This document shows, one piece after another, positions 35,863-45,281 of a DNA stretch of 64,000 bases. Below the pieces are notes generated by a model. That model did no database searches. It saw nothing but the letters and a program-made list of their open reading frames with translations, and was not told the origin of the DNA. A program made the position numbers and the translations under genes. Position 1 is the first letter of the stretch, and every line of letters starts with the position of its first letter. Origin of the DNA: Ruminococcus sp. AF31-8BH (GTDB lineage: Bacteria > Bacillota > Clostridia > Lachnospirales > Lachnospiraceae); contig NZ_QTVN01000003.1 in NCBI RefSeq assembly GCF_003460605.1, forward strand, positions 186,328 through 250,327, read 5' to 3'.

Positions 35863-36840
35863 TTATTTTGCGCTTTTCTTTTCTTTCAGAATATCGATCA
35901 GTACTGCAACGATCAGTACAAGACCTGTGATGATCTGCTGCCAGTTCGCCTGAAGACCAACATATGGAAGACCGGTCTTAAGCAGCATGATAACGAAAAT
36001 ACCAACTAAAGTTCCTACTACAGATCCGTAACCACCGGAAGCTGCAACACCACCAACGAATACACCGCCGATTGCATCCATCTCAAGTCCGGCACCTGTA
36101 CCAGGCTGTACAGTAGGAGTTACTGCTGCATATGCGATAGCTGCAAGTCCTGTAAACAGACCGCATACAACATATACCATTACATGATAGAACTTAACAT
36201 TGATTCCGGAAAGAGCTGCTGCTTCTTTGTTGGAACCGATTGCGATGGTGTAACGTCCGAATTTAGTATGGTTCAGAACGAACTCCATCAGGATTACCAG
36301 AAGAATCATCCACAGGAAACCGATTGGATAACGGGAAGCACTTCTTCCCTGACCAATTGTCAGCTTAAAGATAGAGTGGAACCATCCGCCTGGCTGATTC
36401 AGTGTAGGCCATGGTGTAGCACTGCAAAGAGAACCGGCACCACGGGTAATCATACAGGTACAAAGAGTAGCAAGGAATGGCGGCAGATTCATAATACCAA
36501 TGAGAACACCATTCAATGTACCGATTAAAATTCCGAGTACAATACAAATCAGCATTGCTGCTAATACAGGAACATTGTTGTTTCTTATAAGAGTTCCGCC
36601 GATCAGCGCGTAGCATACCATACCAGTTCCGATTGACAGGTCTACACCACCGGTAATAAGCGGGAATGTAACACCGATTGCCATCAAAAGATCATAGTAT
36701 GAGAAATCTAACATACTAAGGATTGTGGTATACTGTCTGAATTCCTTACTCATGAAGGAAAATACAGCAGACAGCGCAATGATAACCAGCAAAACAACAA
36801 ATCTTTGATCACTTAAAATACTTTTTTTCTTCTTAGTCAT
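35863..36840 (-). CDS. Sugar ABC transporter permease (second operon)
   Basis: 325 residues from the ATG at 36840, with AAGGAGGGCGTC upstream; the longer open frame overlaps the ATPase gene and lacks a site. Eight to nine membrane segments. RbsC-superfamily blocks are clear: LITGGVDLSIGTGMVCYALIGG near residue 50, AIGSNKEAAALSGINVKF near 205 and GGVFVGGVAASGGYGSVVG near 260. An insert around 140-160 (SATPWPTLNQPGGWF) matches a similar insert in the partner permease encoded at 38383-39360, so the two are a related heterodimer pair. They act with the ATPase encoded between them. Confidence 0.88.
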   Translation of the reverse strand: MTKKKKSILSDQRFVVLLVIIALSAVFSFMSKEFRQYTTILSMLDFSYYDLLMAIGVTFPLITGGVDLSIGTGMVCYALIGGTLIRNNNVPVLAAMLICIVLGILIGTLNGVLIGIMNLPPFLATLCTCMITRGAGSLCSATPWPTLNQPGGWFHSIFKLTIGQGRSASRYPIGFLWMILLVILMEFVLNHTKFGRYTIAIGSNKEAAALSGINVKFYHVMVYVVCGLFTGLAAIAYAAVTPTVQPGTGAGLEMDAIGGVFVGGVAASGGYGSVVGTLVGIFVIMLLKTGLPYVGLQANWQQIITGLVLIVAVLIDILKEKKSAK

Positions 36841-36850
36841 GACGCCCTCC

Positions 36851-38362
36851 TTATTCGATATTCCGTGTAGCCTTATCCATGATGCGCTCCTGGGTTGCTT
36901 CGGAAATATCAATATTTCCTGTTACTTTACCTTCGCACATGATGATGATACGGTCACTCATTCGGAGAATCTCTGTCATTTCAGAAGAAATCATAATAAT
37001 GGATTTTCCTTCTGCTGCAAGTTTACTCATTAATTTGTAAATCTCGTTCTTGGCGCCAACGTCAATACCTCTGGTTGGCTCATCGAAGATCAGGATTTCA
37101 CTGTCACGGGTAAGCCATTTTGCAATAACTACCTTCTGCTGATTACCACCGGAAAGATTTACAACCAGCTGATCTGTGGTAGGTGTTTTTGTTGCAAGCT
37201 CTTTGACATACTTCTCTGTGACTTTTTTCTCTTTGGACTTATTGATGAATAAACCATTGCAGAACTCTTCCATTGTAGCCAGAGTAGTATTCTCTGTTAC
37301 AGATTTCTGAACAACAACACCATATCTTCTTCTGTCCTCAGACAGATAACCAATACCATATTTAACTGCATCCTGTGGGCTGTTGATGGTAACCTCGCGA
37401 AGCTGTCCTGATTTATCCATAATGGAAATCGTACCGCTCTGCTTCGGATCAGCACCAAACAGTGCTCTTGCGGTCTCAGTACGTCCAGCACCCATAAGAC
37501 CGGAGAAGCCAAGGATTTCACCTTTATGAAGCTCGAAGCTTACATCCTGAACCATCTTACCTGCGTTCAGATGCTCAACCTTAAGAACTACAGGTGCATC
37601 AGGAGCAACCATGCTGTGTTCCTTCGGATCTTCATAAATAACACGGCCAACCATCATATTGATGATATCTTCTTTTGAACTCTCAGCTGTGATCAGAGTT
37701 CCTACATAACCACCGTCTCGCATGACAGTTACACGGTCTGTAATAACCTTAATCTCATCCATACGATGTGAGATATATACGATACCAAGTCCCTTCTTAC
37801 GAAGATCCTTGATGATCTCAAATAAATCTGCAATCTCTTTCTCAGTAAGAGCTGCGGAAGGCTCATCAAAGATGATAACCTCTGCTTTGTGGGAAATCGC
37901 TTTTGCGATCTCGCACATCTGCTGCTTACCAACGGTAAGGTTGCTCATTTTCTCTCTTGGATCAATTTCAATATTCAAATCCTGGAACAGCTTCTTGGAA
38001 TCCTCGATCATCTTCTTGTCATCTACACGGATACCTTTTTTCGGCTCACGTCCGATAAAAATATTCTGTGCAACTGTCAGATCTCCGATCATATTCAATT
38101 CCTGATGTACGATTACAACTCCGGCATCCTGAGCTTCACGGGTATTGTGAAATTCTGTTTCTTTGCCTTTATATGTAATTGTTCCGGAATCCTTCTGATA
38201 AATACCGGTAAGCACCTTCATCAGTGTAGACTTTCCGGCTCCGTTCTCTCCCATAAGTGCATGTACTTCACCGCGTTTCACCTCGAAATTAACATGATCC
38301 AGGGCATGAACTCCAGGAAAGGACTTATCAATATCCTTCATAGTTAAAATAACTTCACCCAT
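36851..38362 (-). CDS. Sugar ABC transporter ATPase, two-domain (MglA/RbsA type)
   Basis: 503 residues. Walker A GENGAGKS at 38-45, signature LTVGKQQM and Walker B VIIFDEPSAALT in the first half. In the second half, GLMGAGRTE, signature LSGGNQQK and Walker B ILIFDEPTRGID. Both halves look functional. It lies between the two permease genes of its operon, 20 bp after the first and 10 bp before the second start. It shares the domain order and length of the ATPase encoded at 26028-27539 but differs over much of its length, so the two operons are not a recent duplication. Confidence 0.92.
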   Translation of the reverse strand: MGEVILTMKDIDKSFPGVHALDHVNFEVKRGEVHALMGENGAGKSTLMKVLTGIYQKDSGTITYKGKETEFHNTREAQDAGVVIVHQELNMIGDLTVAQNIFIGREPKKGIRVDDKKMIEDSKKLFQDLNIEIDPREKMSNLTVGKQQMCEIAKAISHKAEVIIFDEPSAALTEKEIADLFEIIKDLRKKGLGIVYISHRMDEIKVITDRVTVMRDGGYVGTLITAESSKEDIINMMVGRVIYEDPKEHSMVAPDAPVVLKVEHLNAGKMVQDVSFELHKGEILGFSGLMGAGRTETARALFGADPKQSGTISIMDKSGQLREVTINSPQDAVKYGIGYLSEDRRRYGVVVQKSVTENTTLATMEEFCNGLFINKSKEKKVTEKYVKELATKTPTTDQLVVNLSGGNQQKVVIAKWLTRDSEILIFDEPTRGIDVGAKNEIYKLMSKLAAEGKSIIMISSEMTEILRMSDRIIIMCEGKVTGNIDISEATQERIMDKATRNIE

Positions 38363-38382
38363 TGTCGAATCCTCCCTTATGA

Positions 38383-39360
38383 TCAGTTCTTTCTGCGTCT
38401 TGCAGAAACGTCAGCGTAAACTGCTACAATAACAATGATACCAGTGATGATCATCTGCTGTCCTTTACCAAGACCAAATGCCATGATTCCCTGCTGAAGA
38501 AGAGAGATGATGAACACACCAATTACAGTACCGCCGATGGAAGCAAGTCCACCAACCATGGATGTACCACCCATTACACAGCCTGCAATTGCCTCGTTGT
38601 TATACTGATCGCCATATCCTGGCTGAACGGTTGTATAAGTTGCTACGAAGAACAGTGCTCCGATTCCTACCAGAAATCCGCAGATCATATAAGCAAGCAT
38701 TCTCCATTTTCTGGTGTTAACACCGGAAAGACGAACTGCCTCACTGTTGGATCCAAGGCAAAGGATATAACGGCCAGGCTTTGTATTATAAAGAACCAAT
38801 CCGCAAATCACAGCCATTGCAAGGAAAATCACAAGACCAACCGGGAATCCGTTATAAGAAGTAATATTACGGAACCATCCGTTCACCGGATCAGAACTCT
38901 GTGGCCAGCTGACTGACTGAGTTTTGGTAAATACAGAAGCAATACCTTTTGCAATGTTCATAGATGCCATGGAAACGATAAATGGCGGAACTGACATATA
39001 AGATACCAGCCAGCCATTGAAGGTACCAAATGCAAGACCGATAAGTATACAAAGTACCATAGCAGCCGCACAGGGAACTCCATAAGATGTCATGCAGTAA
39101 CCGGAAACCAGTGCACAGCAGAACATAACCGGTCCAATGGAGAAATCGATTCCTCCTGTCGCAATTACAAATGTTACTCCAAGTGATAAGAAGCCCAGGA
39201 AGTATACATAGTTCAAGGTGGACTTGATACTGTCGCCAACCGGGAATTTACTTCCGAGTACTGCCTTGAAAACTACGAACATGAGAACCAGAATACATAC
39301 AAGCAGGATTCTGTTCAGGCCGAGCTTTTTCACAATTGGATTTTGTTTTAACTTTTCCAA
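38383..39360 (-). CDS. Sugar ABC transporter permease, first gene of the second operon
   Basis: 325 residues from a TTG at 39360: AAGGAGGG lies seven bases upstream and no ATG fits. Eight to nine membrane segments, with VIATGGIDFSIGPVMFCCAL near residue 62, CLGSNSEAVRLSGVNTRKW near 200 and a CVMGGTSMVGGLASIGG block near 255. The insert SVSWPQSSDPVNGWFRN at about 145 resembles that of the partner permease. It is transcribed from a promoter near 39460, downstream of the repeated AT-rich motifs at 39497-39555, and follows the sensory operon by about 220 bp. Confidence 0.88.
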   Translation of the reverse strand: MEKLKQNPIVKKLGLNRILLVCILVLMFVVFKAVLGSKFPVGDSIKSTLNYVYFLGFLSLGVTFVIATGGIDFSIGPVMFCCALVSGYCMTSYGVPCAAAMVLCILIGLAFGTFNGWLVSYMSVPPFIVSMASMNIAKGIASVFTKTQSVSWPQSSDPVNGWFRNITSYNGFPVGLVIFLAMAVICGLVLYNTKPGRYILCLGSNSEAVRLSGVNTRKWRMLAYMICGFLVGIGALFFVATYTTVQPGYGDQYNNEAIAGCVMGGTSMVGGLASIGGTVIGVFIISLLQQGIMAFGLGKGQQMIITGIIVIVAVYADVSARRRKN

Positions 39361-39457
39361 CTTTTCACCCTCCTTAAGTTTTTGCTGCCGTCCACTTTTT
39401 CATAAGCTTTACGAACCTTATCTGTGAGCAGCAACGTTTTCGCACTCTCTGCGTTTT

Positions 39458-39490
39458 CTATATAATAACGTGAATCCTGCACAATTGTAA
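39458..39490 (-). promoter_or_regulatory. Probable promoter of the second sugar ABC operon
   Basis: Minus strand has overlapping -10 candidates TATTAT (39467-39462) and TATAGA (39463-39458). The -35 candidates are poor (TTACAA or TTGTGC), suggesting an activator. The leader is about 95 bases. Confidence 0.4.
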
Positions 39491-39496
39491 TAGAAT

Positions 39497-39555
39497 ATTT
39501 TACAGAAAAAGGTTAAATATTTACGGTATGGCCATAAATATTTAACCTTTTACGG
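39497..39555. promoter_or_regulatory. Long AT-rich dyad and repeated TTTAC motifs, candidate operator and terminator
   Basis: A 17-bp perfect inverted repeat (39507-39523 and 39535-39551, AAAAGGTTAAATATTTA arms, 11-base loop) is flanked by TTTACAG/TTTACGG copies at 39499, 39520 and 39549. On the minus strand the stem ends in TTTTTC, so it can end the sensory operon. Its ATATTTTAC-like sequence also resembles the motifs at 27603-27679. Confidence 0.55.
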
Positions 39556-39578
39556 AAAATATGAACAGTTATACTATT

Positions 39579-40574
39579 TTAATCTGCCCCTAATACATTG
39601 AAAGGAAAAATCAACTTTTCGATTTCACTGGAATACATATTTTCCGGTGTTACCAGCTGGCAGCCGGAATTTACATTCTCATCATATGGTTTTCCTTTAA
39701 GCATGCGCACAGTCTCCATTACGCCCAGATATCCCATTTTAAAAGCTTTCTGGACCACAATTCCCTTGAAAACACCTTTTTCCATAAGCTGAACTGCTTC
39801 CTGGGAGCTGTCCACACCCACCACCTGAATTTCCCCCTCTTTTCCGCACTTTTGCACCGCTCTTGCCGCGCCGACAGCAGAGTACTCATTCATGCCGGCA
39901 ACCATCTCCAGATCCGGATACTTTTCTATGAGAGCCTCTGTAAGCTGAGATGCCTTATCAAACAGAGAATTGCAGTATACCACTTCCACCACATTCTTAT
40001 TGTAATCTCCAAGCCCTTCCCGAAATCCCTGTTCTCTTTCTACAGCAGTAGATACGCCCTTTACATGACTGACAATGGCAATCCTGGAATTCTCATTCAG
40101 AAGAGTCCTTGCATATTCTCCAAGAAGCTTTCCGGCTTCCAGATTATCTGTAGCAACTGTCATATCCTGAATATTGCTTTCTGTGTAGGAATCTATAAAT
40201 GTGATCTTAATTCCTTTTTCCTTTGCTTCCTGCAAAAGCTCATCGGATGCATCAAAACTGGACGGAGAAAATAAAATAGCATCTGGATTCTCTTCAATGG
40301 CCTCTGCCAGAAACTCATTCTGGCGCTCCACATCCTGCTCCCGCTCCGGTGCCAGAATGGTAAGGGAGGCTCCGCATTCCTGAGCCGCCATCCTTGTGCC
40401 GGAAATTAAGGAGGTCCAGAAGTCATTGGTTCCGTCTTCAGTCTTGGGAATATAGATCAGGGACCATTTTTTATTGTTGTTTTTCTGCCTGACATACAGC
40501 ATCGCCCCGGAAGCAAGACAGACAGTCAGTGCGATGCAAAACAGCAAAATCCATTGTTTACGCTTCTTCATCAT
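39579..40574 (-). CDS. Membrane-tethered sugar-binding protein, probable sensory partner of the YesM kinase
   Basis: About 330 residues; two adjacent ATGs (40574, 40571), the second better spaced from GGAGG. A basic head and single hydrophobic helix (about 8-26) with no cleavage or lipobox motif suggests a signal anchor. The rest is an RbsB-like periplasmic-binding domain: YIPKTEDGTNDFWTSLISG, NPDAILFSPSSFDASDELL and ITFIDSYTESNIQDM. The gene overlaps the end of the kinase gene by 17 bases, so it is coupled to signalling rather than transport. Such proteins pass ligand state to LytS/YesM-type kinases. It does not look like the transport protein of the next operon, which has its own. Confidence 0.82.
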   Translation of the reverse strand: MMKKRKQWILLFCIALTVCLASGAMLYVRQKNNNKKWSLIYIPKTEDGTNDFWTSLISGTRMAAQECGASLTILAPEREQDVERQNEFLAEAIEENPDAILFSPSSFDASDELLQEAKEKGIKITFIDSYTESNIQDMTVATDNLEAGKLLGEYARTLLNENSRIAIVSHVKGVSTAVEREQGFREGLGDYNKNVVEVVYCNSLFDKASQLTEALIEKYPDLEMVAGMNEYSAVGAARAVQKCGKEGEIQVVGVDSSQEAVQLMEKGVFKGIVVQKAFKMGYLGVMETVRMLKGKPYDENVNSGCQLVTPENMYSSEIEKLIFPFNVLGAD

Positions 40575-42369
40575 GTTCCTCCTGCTCCATGGGAATTACC
40601 ACTGTGACCGTAGTTCCTTTGCCCTTCTCACTCTTATAGCGCAGACCATAATCCTTTCCATAGTACATGGAGAGCCTTCTCTGCACATTGTACACTCCCA
40701 CTCCATTGGAACGATAATTTACTTTATGCTTCTCAAAAATATGTTTTAAGGTCTCCTCATCCATTCCTACGCCGTCATCGGAAACCTCAAGCACTGCCTC
40801 CTGACCTCTCTGGTATCCGGTTACCCGAAGTATTCCCTTTGTCTCCTTGTATTTCAGGCCATGATAAATGGCATTCTCCACAATGGGCTGCAGTGTTAGC
40901 TTCACAATGTGGGTATTCATAATAGAAGGATCTACGTGAATCTCGAATTCCAGCTTATCCTTGTAGCGCATTTTCTGGATGGTCAGGTAGCTTTTTACAT
41001 ACTGGATTTCCTGGCCGATGAGAACAGTCTCATCCTCATTGCTGATGCTCTGGCGCAAAAGCCTTGCCAGAGAAGCCGTCATAAGCACAACATCTTCATA
41101 TTTCTTTCCCTCTGCCATCCAGATAATAGAATCCAATGTGTTATACAAAAAATGAGGGTTGATCTGGGACTGAAGAGCTTTCAGCTCACTCTTTCGCTTC
41201 TGCTCCTGTTCATGTACGTTCTGTGACATCAGGTCCTCGATCTTGTGTGTCATTACATTAAAGGATGTGGTCAGGCTGCCAATCTCATTCTTAGAAGGAA
41301 TCACGACATCTGCTGCCTTAAAGTCTCCTTCCTGCACCTTCTCCATGGAATCACGAAGCTTCTGGATGGGAAGGGTAATGCTTCTGGCTACAAAGCTTGA
41401 AATCAGCATGGCAATGGCAATCAGCACAATTGCAGTCATGACGTAAATATTGTTGGCTTCCCTGCTGCTCTTTAACAGCTCTGCCATATTCATGCAGCCT
41501 ACAACAGTCCAGCCTGTAATGTCAGAATGGGAAAAAGTATAAACCTTCTCATCATCCCCCTCGCCTGTGACCACGGTATCAGAATCCGCATTCATAACAA
41601 TATCGATGTTCTCTGTCTGCAGCTCATTGTAAAGCTGCTGCTGGCTGGGATGATAAACAATGTTTCCGTCCTGATCCAGAATAAACACGTATCCCTTGTC
41701 ACCAATGCTGTTCTGGTCACACAGCTCACTGATGGCGCTGTAATTCAAGTCAATAAATACCACACCGTCACTGTTCCCTGTGCCGTAGAAATTATGGACC
41801 TCCCGGCTTAAGGTGATCACCCACGGGCGCTGCCCCTTGATCACATGCTGCACATGGGAAGAAGTGAGATTATACTGATTGTAATTGTCCACTGCATTTG
41901 TGTACCATTCCTGTGTAGACAGATCCAGATCCGGGTTAATGGCCTGGTAGCCGCTGTTTATCAGCATAACCCCGTCTTTTTGAACGATTCCAATATTGCA
42001 GATATCTCCGCGGCCCTTCAGAATGGTGCTGAACTGTTCCAGAAGACGTTTTTTGTGGCCTTCCTTTACTGCATCGTCTTCCCCTATTTTCTGATACAAA
42101 AGCTGGTAGGCATCCTGGCTCTTGGCAATAACAGAATCGATATTGTCCATGTAAGTAATGTAAGAATCAATGTTCTGGTTCAGCTGTTTGATAATGGTCT
42201 GGGTGTAGATTGCGGAATTCTCATAAATCGCAGAATTGGTGTATCTTACGGAAACAAAAGTAGCCACGATCACGGCACAAAGAACCAGAACAGAGACTGC
42301 TGCAAATATGGTGCTCTGAATACTCTTGAATCCTATGGCGAAGTTTGTATTTCTGTTCTTTTTATTCAT
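40558..42369 (-). CDS. YesM-type sensor histidine kinase of the sugar-sensing operon
   Basis: 603 residues. A membrane helix at about 20-43, an extracellular dCache-like domain of about 260 residues, a second helix at about 305-325 and a HAMP linker. The phospho-accepting histidine is H406 in NPHFLYN. The ATPase domain has LQPIVENAIYHG and SDDGVGMD. It lies between apbE and the tethered binding-protein gene and would phosphorylate the YesN regulator encoded first in the operon. The sensor part could bind ligand itself or receive it from the tethered binding protein. No FMN-attachment type sequence was found in it. Confidence 0.92.
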   Translation of the reverse strand: MNKKNRNTNFAIGFKSIQSTIFAAVSVLVLCAVIVATFVSVRYTNSAIYENSAIYTQTIIKQLNQNIDSYITYMDNIDSVIAKSQDAYQLLYQKIGEDDAVKEGHKKRLLEQFSTILKGRGDICNIGIVQKDGVMLINSGYQAINPDLDLSTQEWYTNAVDNYNQYNLTSSHVQHVIKGQRPWVITLSREVHNFYGTGNSDGVVFIDLNYSAISELCDQNSIGDKGYVFILDQDGNIVYHPSQQQLYNELQTENIDIVMNADSDTVVTGEGDDEKVYTFSHSDITGWTVVGCMNMAELLKSSREANNIYVMTAIVLIAIAMLISSFVARSITLPIQKLRDSMEKVQEGDFKAADVVIPSKNEIGSLTTSFNVMTHKIEDLMSQNVHEQEQKRKSELKALQSQINPHFLYNTLDSIIWMAEGKKYEDVVLMTASLARLLRQSISNEDETVLIGQEIQYVKSYLTIQKMRYKDKLEFEIHVDPSIMNTHIVKLTLQPIVENAIYHGLKYKETKGILRVTGYQRGQEAVLEVSDDGVGMDEETLKHIFEKHKVNYRSNGVGVYNVQRRLSMYYGKDYGLRYKSEKGKGTTVTVVIPMEQEEHDEEA

Positions 42370-42383
42370 GGGTCTCTCCCTGC

Positions 42384-43403
42384 TTACTCAATCGTCTCCC
42401 AGTTCTTGTCTGACTGAAAACTGTCCTGAAGCTTCTTCGAGACGTGAATCTGTTCATCTGCAGTAATCAAAATCACATCAAATTCATCCTGGTGCTGCTC
42501 CCAGAACTGAACCGCCTTATCATAGCCCATAATATAAAGGGCTGTAGAAAGTCCGTCTGCAAGCGTTCCATCCGGGGACACAATAGTCACGGATAAAAGA
42601 TCGTTCTCTACCGGATATCCAGTCCTCGGATCTATAATATGGATGTAGGTCCTGCCATCTTCCTCAAAATACCGCTCATAGCCGCCGGAGGTTACAACCG
42701 CTTCATTCTGCACCTGAAGAACCCCTGCATAATCCTGCTGGCTGCCCTTGGGATCACGAATTCCCACTCTCCAGCTGCTGCCATCTGGCTTCGTCCCTAT
42801 AGCCTGGATATTTCCGCCCAGGGACACCATCGCAGAAGAAACTCCATATCCCTGAAAAATTTCGGTCATTTTTTCTCCTGTATAGCCCTTGGCAATTCCT
42901 CCAAGATCAATCTGCTGGCCTTCTCCAAGAGTTACGGTATTGCCGCTTATTTCTACCGTTCCTCCATCCACATCAGGAAGAAGGTTCTCAATCTCTTCCC
43001 CGGATGGAACATGATACTCCCCAGTAGGAAAGCCCCAAAGCTCCATGAGAGGATAAATCGTATCGTCAAAAAGGCCGTCTGTCTCCTGAAAGATTTCTTT
43101 CCCGCGCTGGATAATCTCTGCCAGATCATCTGAAACCTCAAGACTGCCCCGCTGATTCAGGGCATATACCTGGCTTTCTTCATTTTGTGCTGATAAAAGT
43201 GCATCCAGTCTCTGCACTTCCTTTGCTGCCTTTTCTACTGCCTGCTGACCGCCCCTGCCATATGCGGTAAACTCCATATAAGTGTCCATGGCAAACAGCT
43301 GTTTCTGGTATTTTTCATTTTTGCTGTAATTCTGATACAAGCCTGCCGCTGCGATCAGTGTACATACGCACACGCCAGCTATCATCACCAAACGTTTTTT
43401 CAT
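42384..43403 (-). CDS. apbE: FAD:protein FMN transferase (ApbE)
   Basis: 339 residues with a basic head and N-terminal hydrophobic segment (about 5-22) that should place it outside the membrane. The ApbE fold is shown by FAMDTYMEFTAYG near residue 38, DLGGIAKGYTGEKM near 167, VSLGGNIQAIG near 195 and the metal/flavin-site block near 255-300 (IIDPRTGYPVENDLLSVTIVS, ADGLSTALYIMG). It transfers FMN from FAD to a Thr in exported flavoproteins. The ATG overlaps the stop of the YesN gene by four bases and the kinase gene follows 14 bp on. No FMN-acceptor protein is evident in the window, which makes this placement odd. Confidence 0.92.
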   Translation of the reverse strand: MKKRLVMIAGVCVCTLIAAAGLYQNYSKNEKYQKQLFAMDTYMEFTAYGRGGQQAVEKAAKEVQRLDALLSAQNEESQVYALNQRGSLEVSDDLAEIIQRGKEIFQETDGLFDDTIYPLMELWGFPTGEYHVPSGEEIENLLPDVDGGTVEISGNTVTLGEGQQIDLGGIAKGYTGEKMTEIFQGYGVSSAMVSLGGNIQAIGTKPDGSSWRVGIRDPKGSQQDYAGVLQVQNEAVVTSGGYERYFEEDGRTYIHIIDPRTGYPVENDLLSVTIVSPDGTLADGLSTALYIMGYDKAVQFWEQHQDEFDVILITADEQIHVSKKLQDSFQSDKNWETIE

Positions 43404-45022
43404 ACAGATCTTTTTTCCCTTGCATATTCTGTCGGTGTCTTGCCTGTCATTTTCTTAAAGGAAATACTGAAATAATGAGGGTCGGAAAATCCTACCATCT
43501 CTGCAATCTCATAGTTCTTCAAGGTTGTCTGCTCCAGAAGCTCCTTGGTCTTCTCCATTCGGATGCGGCTGAGAAATTCCAGGAACGTTCCGCCTGTGGC
43601 TTCCTTAAAAATAGTACTGAAATGGCTGGTACTGATGTTCAGGTAGGAACAGATATCATTCAGGCTTAATTCCTGTTCCATATAATGTGCGCGGATGTAT
43701 TCCATTGCAAGCACGGCCTGCTTCTGTCCGCTGGAGCTGTTCATGGAGAAACATCTCTCAAATACTTCATGCACATAATTCTCTGCCAGTAAAAAAGCCT
43801 CATCAAAGGTCTTCTGTTCGGTCACCTTGCCCATCAACAGCTCTCTTTTGTGAAACAGGTCTTCACCGCCAGAGGTCACAGACTCCCAGCAGCTTCCCGC
43901 ATGACGCAGGATCATCTGAAGGCACACACATGCCTGGCTTTTGTCTGCTCTTGCATTTTTAATTTTTTCTTTCATGTCAGACAGGGCATGGTTTACTGCC
44001 TGAAGATTCCCATTTCGGATTCCATTTGTCATTTCATTTAATGACTGCTGTAGGGAAAGGCTTCTTTCCTCTTTTTGTTCTTCTGTGTCAATCAGAAGAT
44101 TACCGCCTAACAGGTAACGGAGTCCAATTGCATTCTCTGCCTGCTCGTGGGAATGGATCAGCTCTTCTGGATTTTTAACCCAGCCTCCAATTCCGGCAGA
44201 AACCTCGATTCCAATTACTTCTTTTACTTTATTCTGAATTTCTTCACAGATTTCATGGGTTTCCTGGGAAAATCCCCTGCAATGATCTCCCATAAAGAGA
44301 ATGCACACCCGGTTATTGCCTTCCTGATATGCAATTCCAGCTCCTCTTCCGGTTACGATTTCATCTGCCACATTAAACAGAACAAATGCCATCAGGGCAC
44401 TTTCCTGCCGTTTCTCCATATCAATCTCATGAATCTCAGAAAACAGATCCATATCAAATACAGCTACCCGGTAGGAGGAGCTGTCCATGTAAATCCCCAT
44501 CTTTGCCAGTTCATCCAGGCTTTTCTGAACATCTCTGGTACAGCCAACCAGTGCCTCAATGGCTTTGGAGCGGATCACGAGGGCATTCTTATGGTAGTCC
44601 TGAGAGGTTTTGGTCAGAGATTCTAATTTCTCCTTCTCTTTGCGTTGCTGGTCAACCTTCTCCTTCATTTTACCGATGACTTCCCGAAGCTCCATGGCGG
44701 TAACCGGCTTGAGCATATATTCACTTACATTATACTGGATTGCCTTCTTGGCATACTCAAATTCCCCGAAACCGCTGAAGATCACAATCACAATTTCCGG
44801 ATAATTATCGTGGAGAAAATGACTTAATTCCATGCCATCCATATATGGCATGAGAATATCGGTAAGAACAATATCCACCGGATGAGTCTTCACAAAATCA
44901 GCGGCCTGCTTCCCGTTCTCGCAGTCCCCCACCAGTTCGCAATCCATGGATTTCCAATCAATATTCTCCTTAATCGCATCTCGTACCAGGATTTCATCAT
45001 CAACAAGTAAAATTCGATACAT
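43400..45022 (-). CDS. YesN-type response regulator with AraC DNA-binding domain
   Basis: 540 residues from the ATG at 45022 (MYRILLVDDE); the longer open frame to 45160 would start in promoter DNA. The receiver domain has D55 (IVLTDILMP) and the lysine of MLKPVTA. A coiled segment at about 125-145 is followed by a long GGDEF-like/unknown middle domain. The AraC helix-turn-helices are at the C-terminus (YLNISTSHFSTIFKEATG and MVGFSDPHYFSISFKKMTGKTPTEYAR). First gene of a four-gene operon with apbE, kinase and a tethered binding protein. Probable target is the sugar ABC operon starting at 39360, by position and motif similarity. Confidence 0.92.
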   Translation of the reverse strand: MYRILLVDDEILVRDAIKENIDWKSMDCELVGDCENGKQAADFVKTHPVDIVLTDILMPYMDGMELSHFLHDNYPEIVIVIFSGFGEFEYAKKAIQYNVSEYMLKPVTAMELREVIGKMKEKVDQQRKEKEKLESLTKTSQDYHKNALVIRSKAIEALVGCTRDVQKSLDELAKMGIYMDSSSYRVAVFDMDLFSEIHEIDMEKRQESALMAFVLFNVADEIVTGRGAGIAYQEGNNRVCILFMGDHCRGFSQETHEICEEIQNKVKEVIGIEVSAGIGGWVKNPEELIHSHEQAENAIGLRYLLGGNLLIDTEEQKEERSLSLQQSLNEMTNGIRNGNLQAVNHALSDMKEKIKNARADKSQACVCLQMILRHAGSCWESVTSGGEDLFHKRELLMGKVTEQKTFDEAFLLAENYVHEVFERCFSMNSSSGQKQAVLAMEYIRAHYMEQELSLNDICSYLNISTSHFSTIFKEATGGTFLEFLSRIRMEKTKELLEQTTLKNYEIAEMVGFSDPHYFSISFKKMTGKTPTEYAREKRSV

Positions 45023-45122
45023 AGTTTTTGCTTTCCCTTTCTGTCTGTTATTCGTATGTATCTGATCGGCTCCCCCCGGTGCCGGTCTGTACCATATTTC
45101 CTCAAAACATTTACCAAATATC

Positions 45123-45151
45123 ATATTATCACATGCCATATCATTATGCAA
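45123..45151 (-). promoter_or_regulatory. Promoter of the sensory operon
   Basis: Minus strand TTGCAT (45151-45146), a 17-bp spacer and TAATAT (45128-45123), about 100 bp upstream of the regulator ATG. Confidence 0.55.
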
Positions 45152-45281
45152 ACCAAACAACTAAGAGTATGTGAAATTCACAGAAAACCCGAGAATTAAG
45201 TTTGCGTAGCAAGCGCTGCTTCTTGCGCATTACACAAGAAGATTTGTCTTTCCTGGCATCGAGAAACGTGCTATTGGGCAG

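Noticed and set aside
22843..39360. The two RbsC/RbsA-type ABC operons as a recent duplication
   Set aside because: Gene order differs (ATPase first versus permease first). The proteins share family motifs but diverge elsewhere, and the second pair of permeases has an extra insert.
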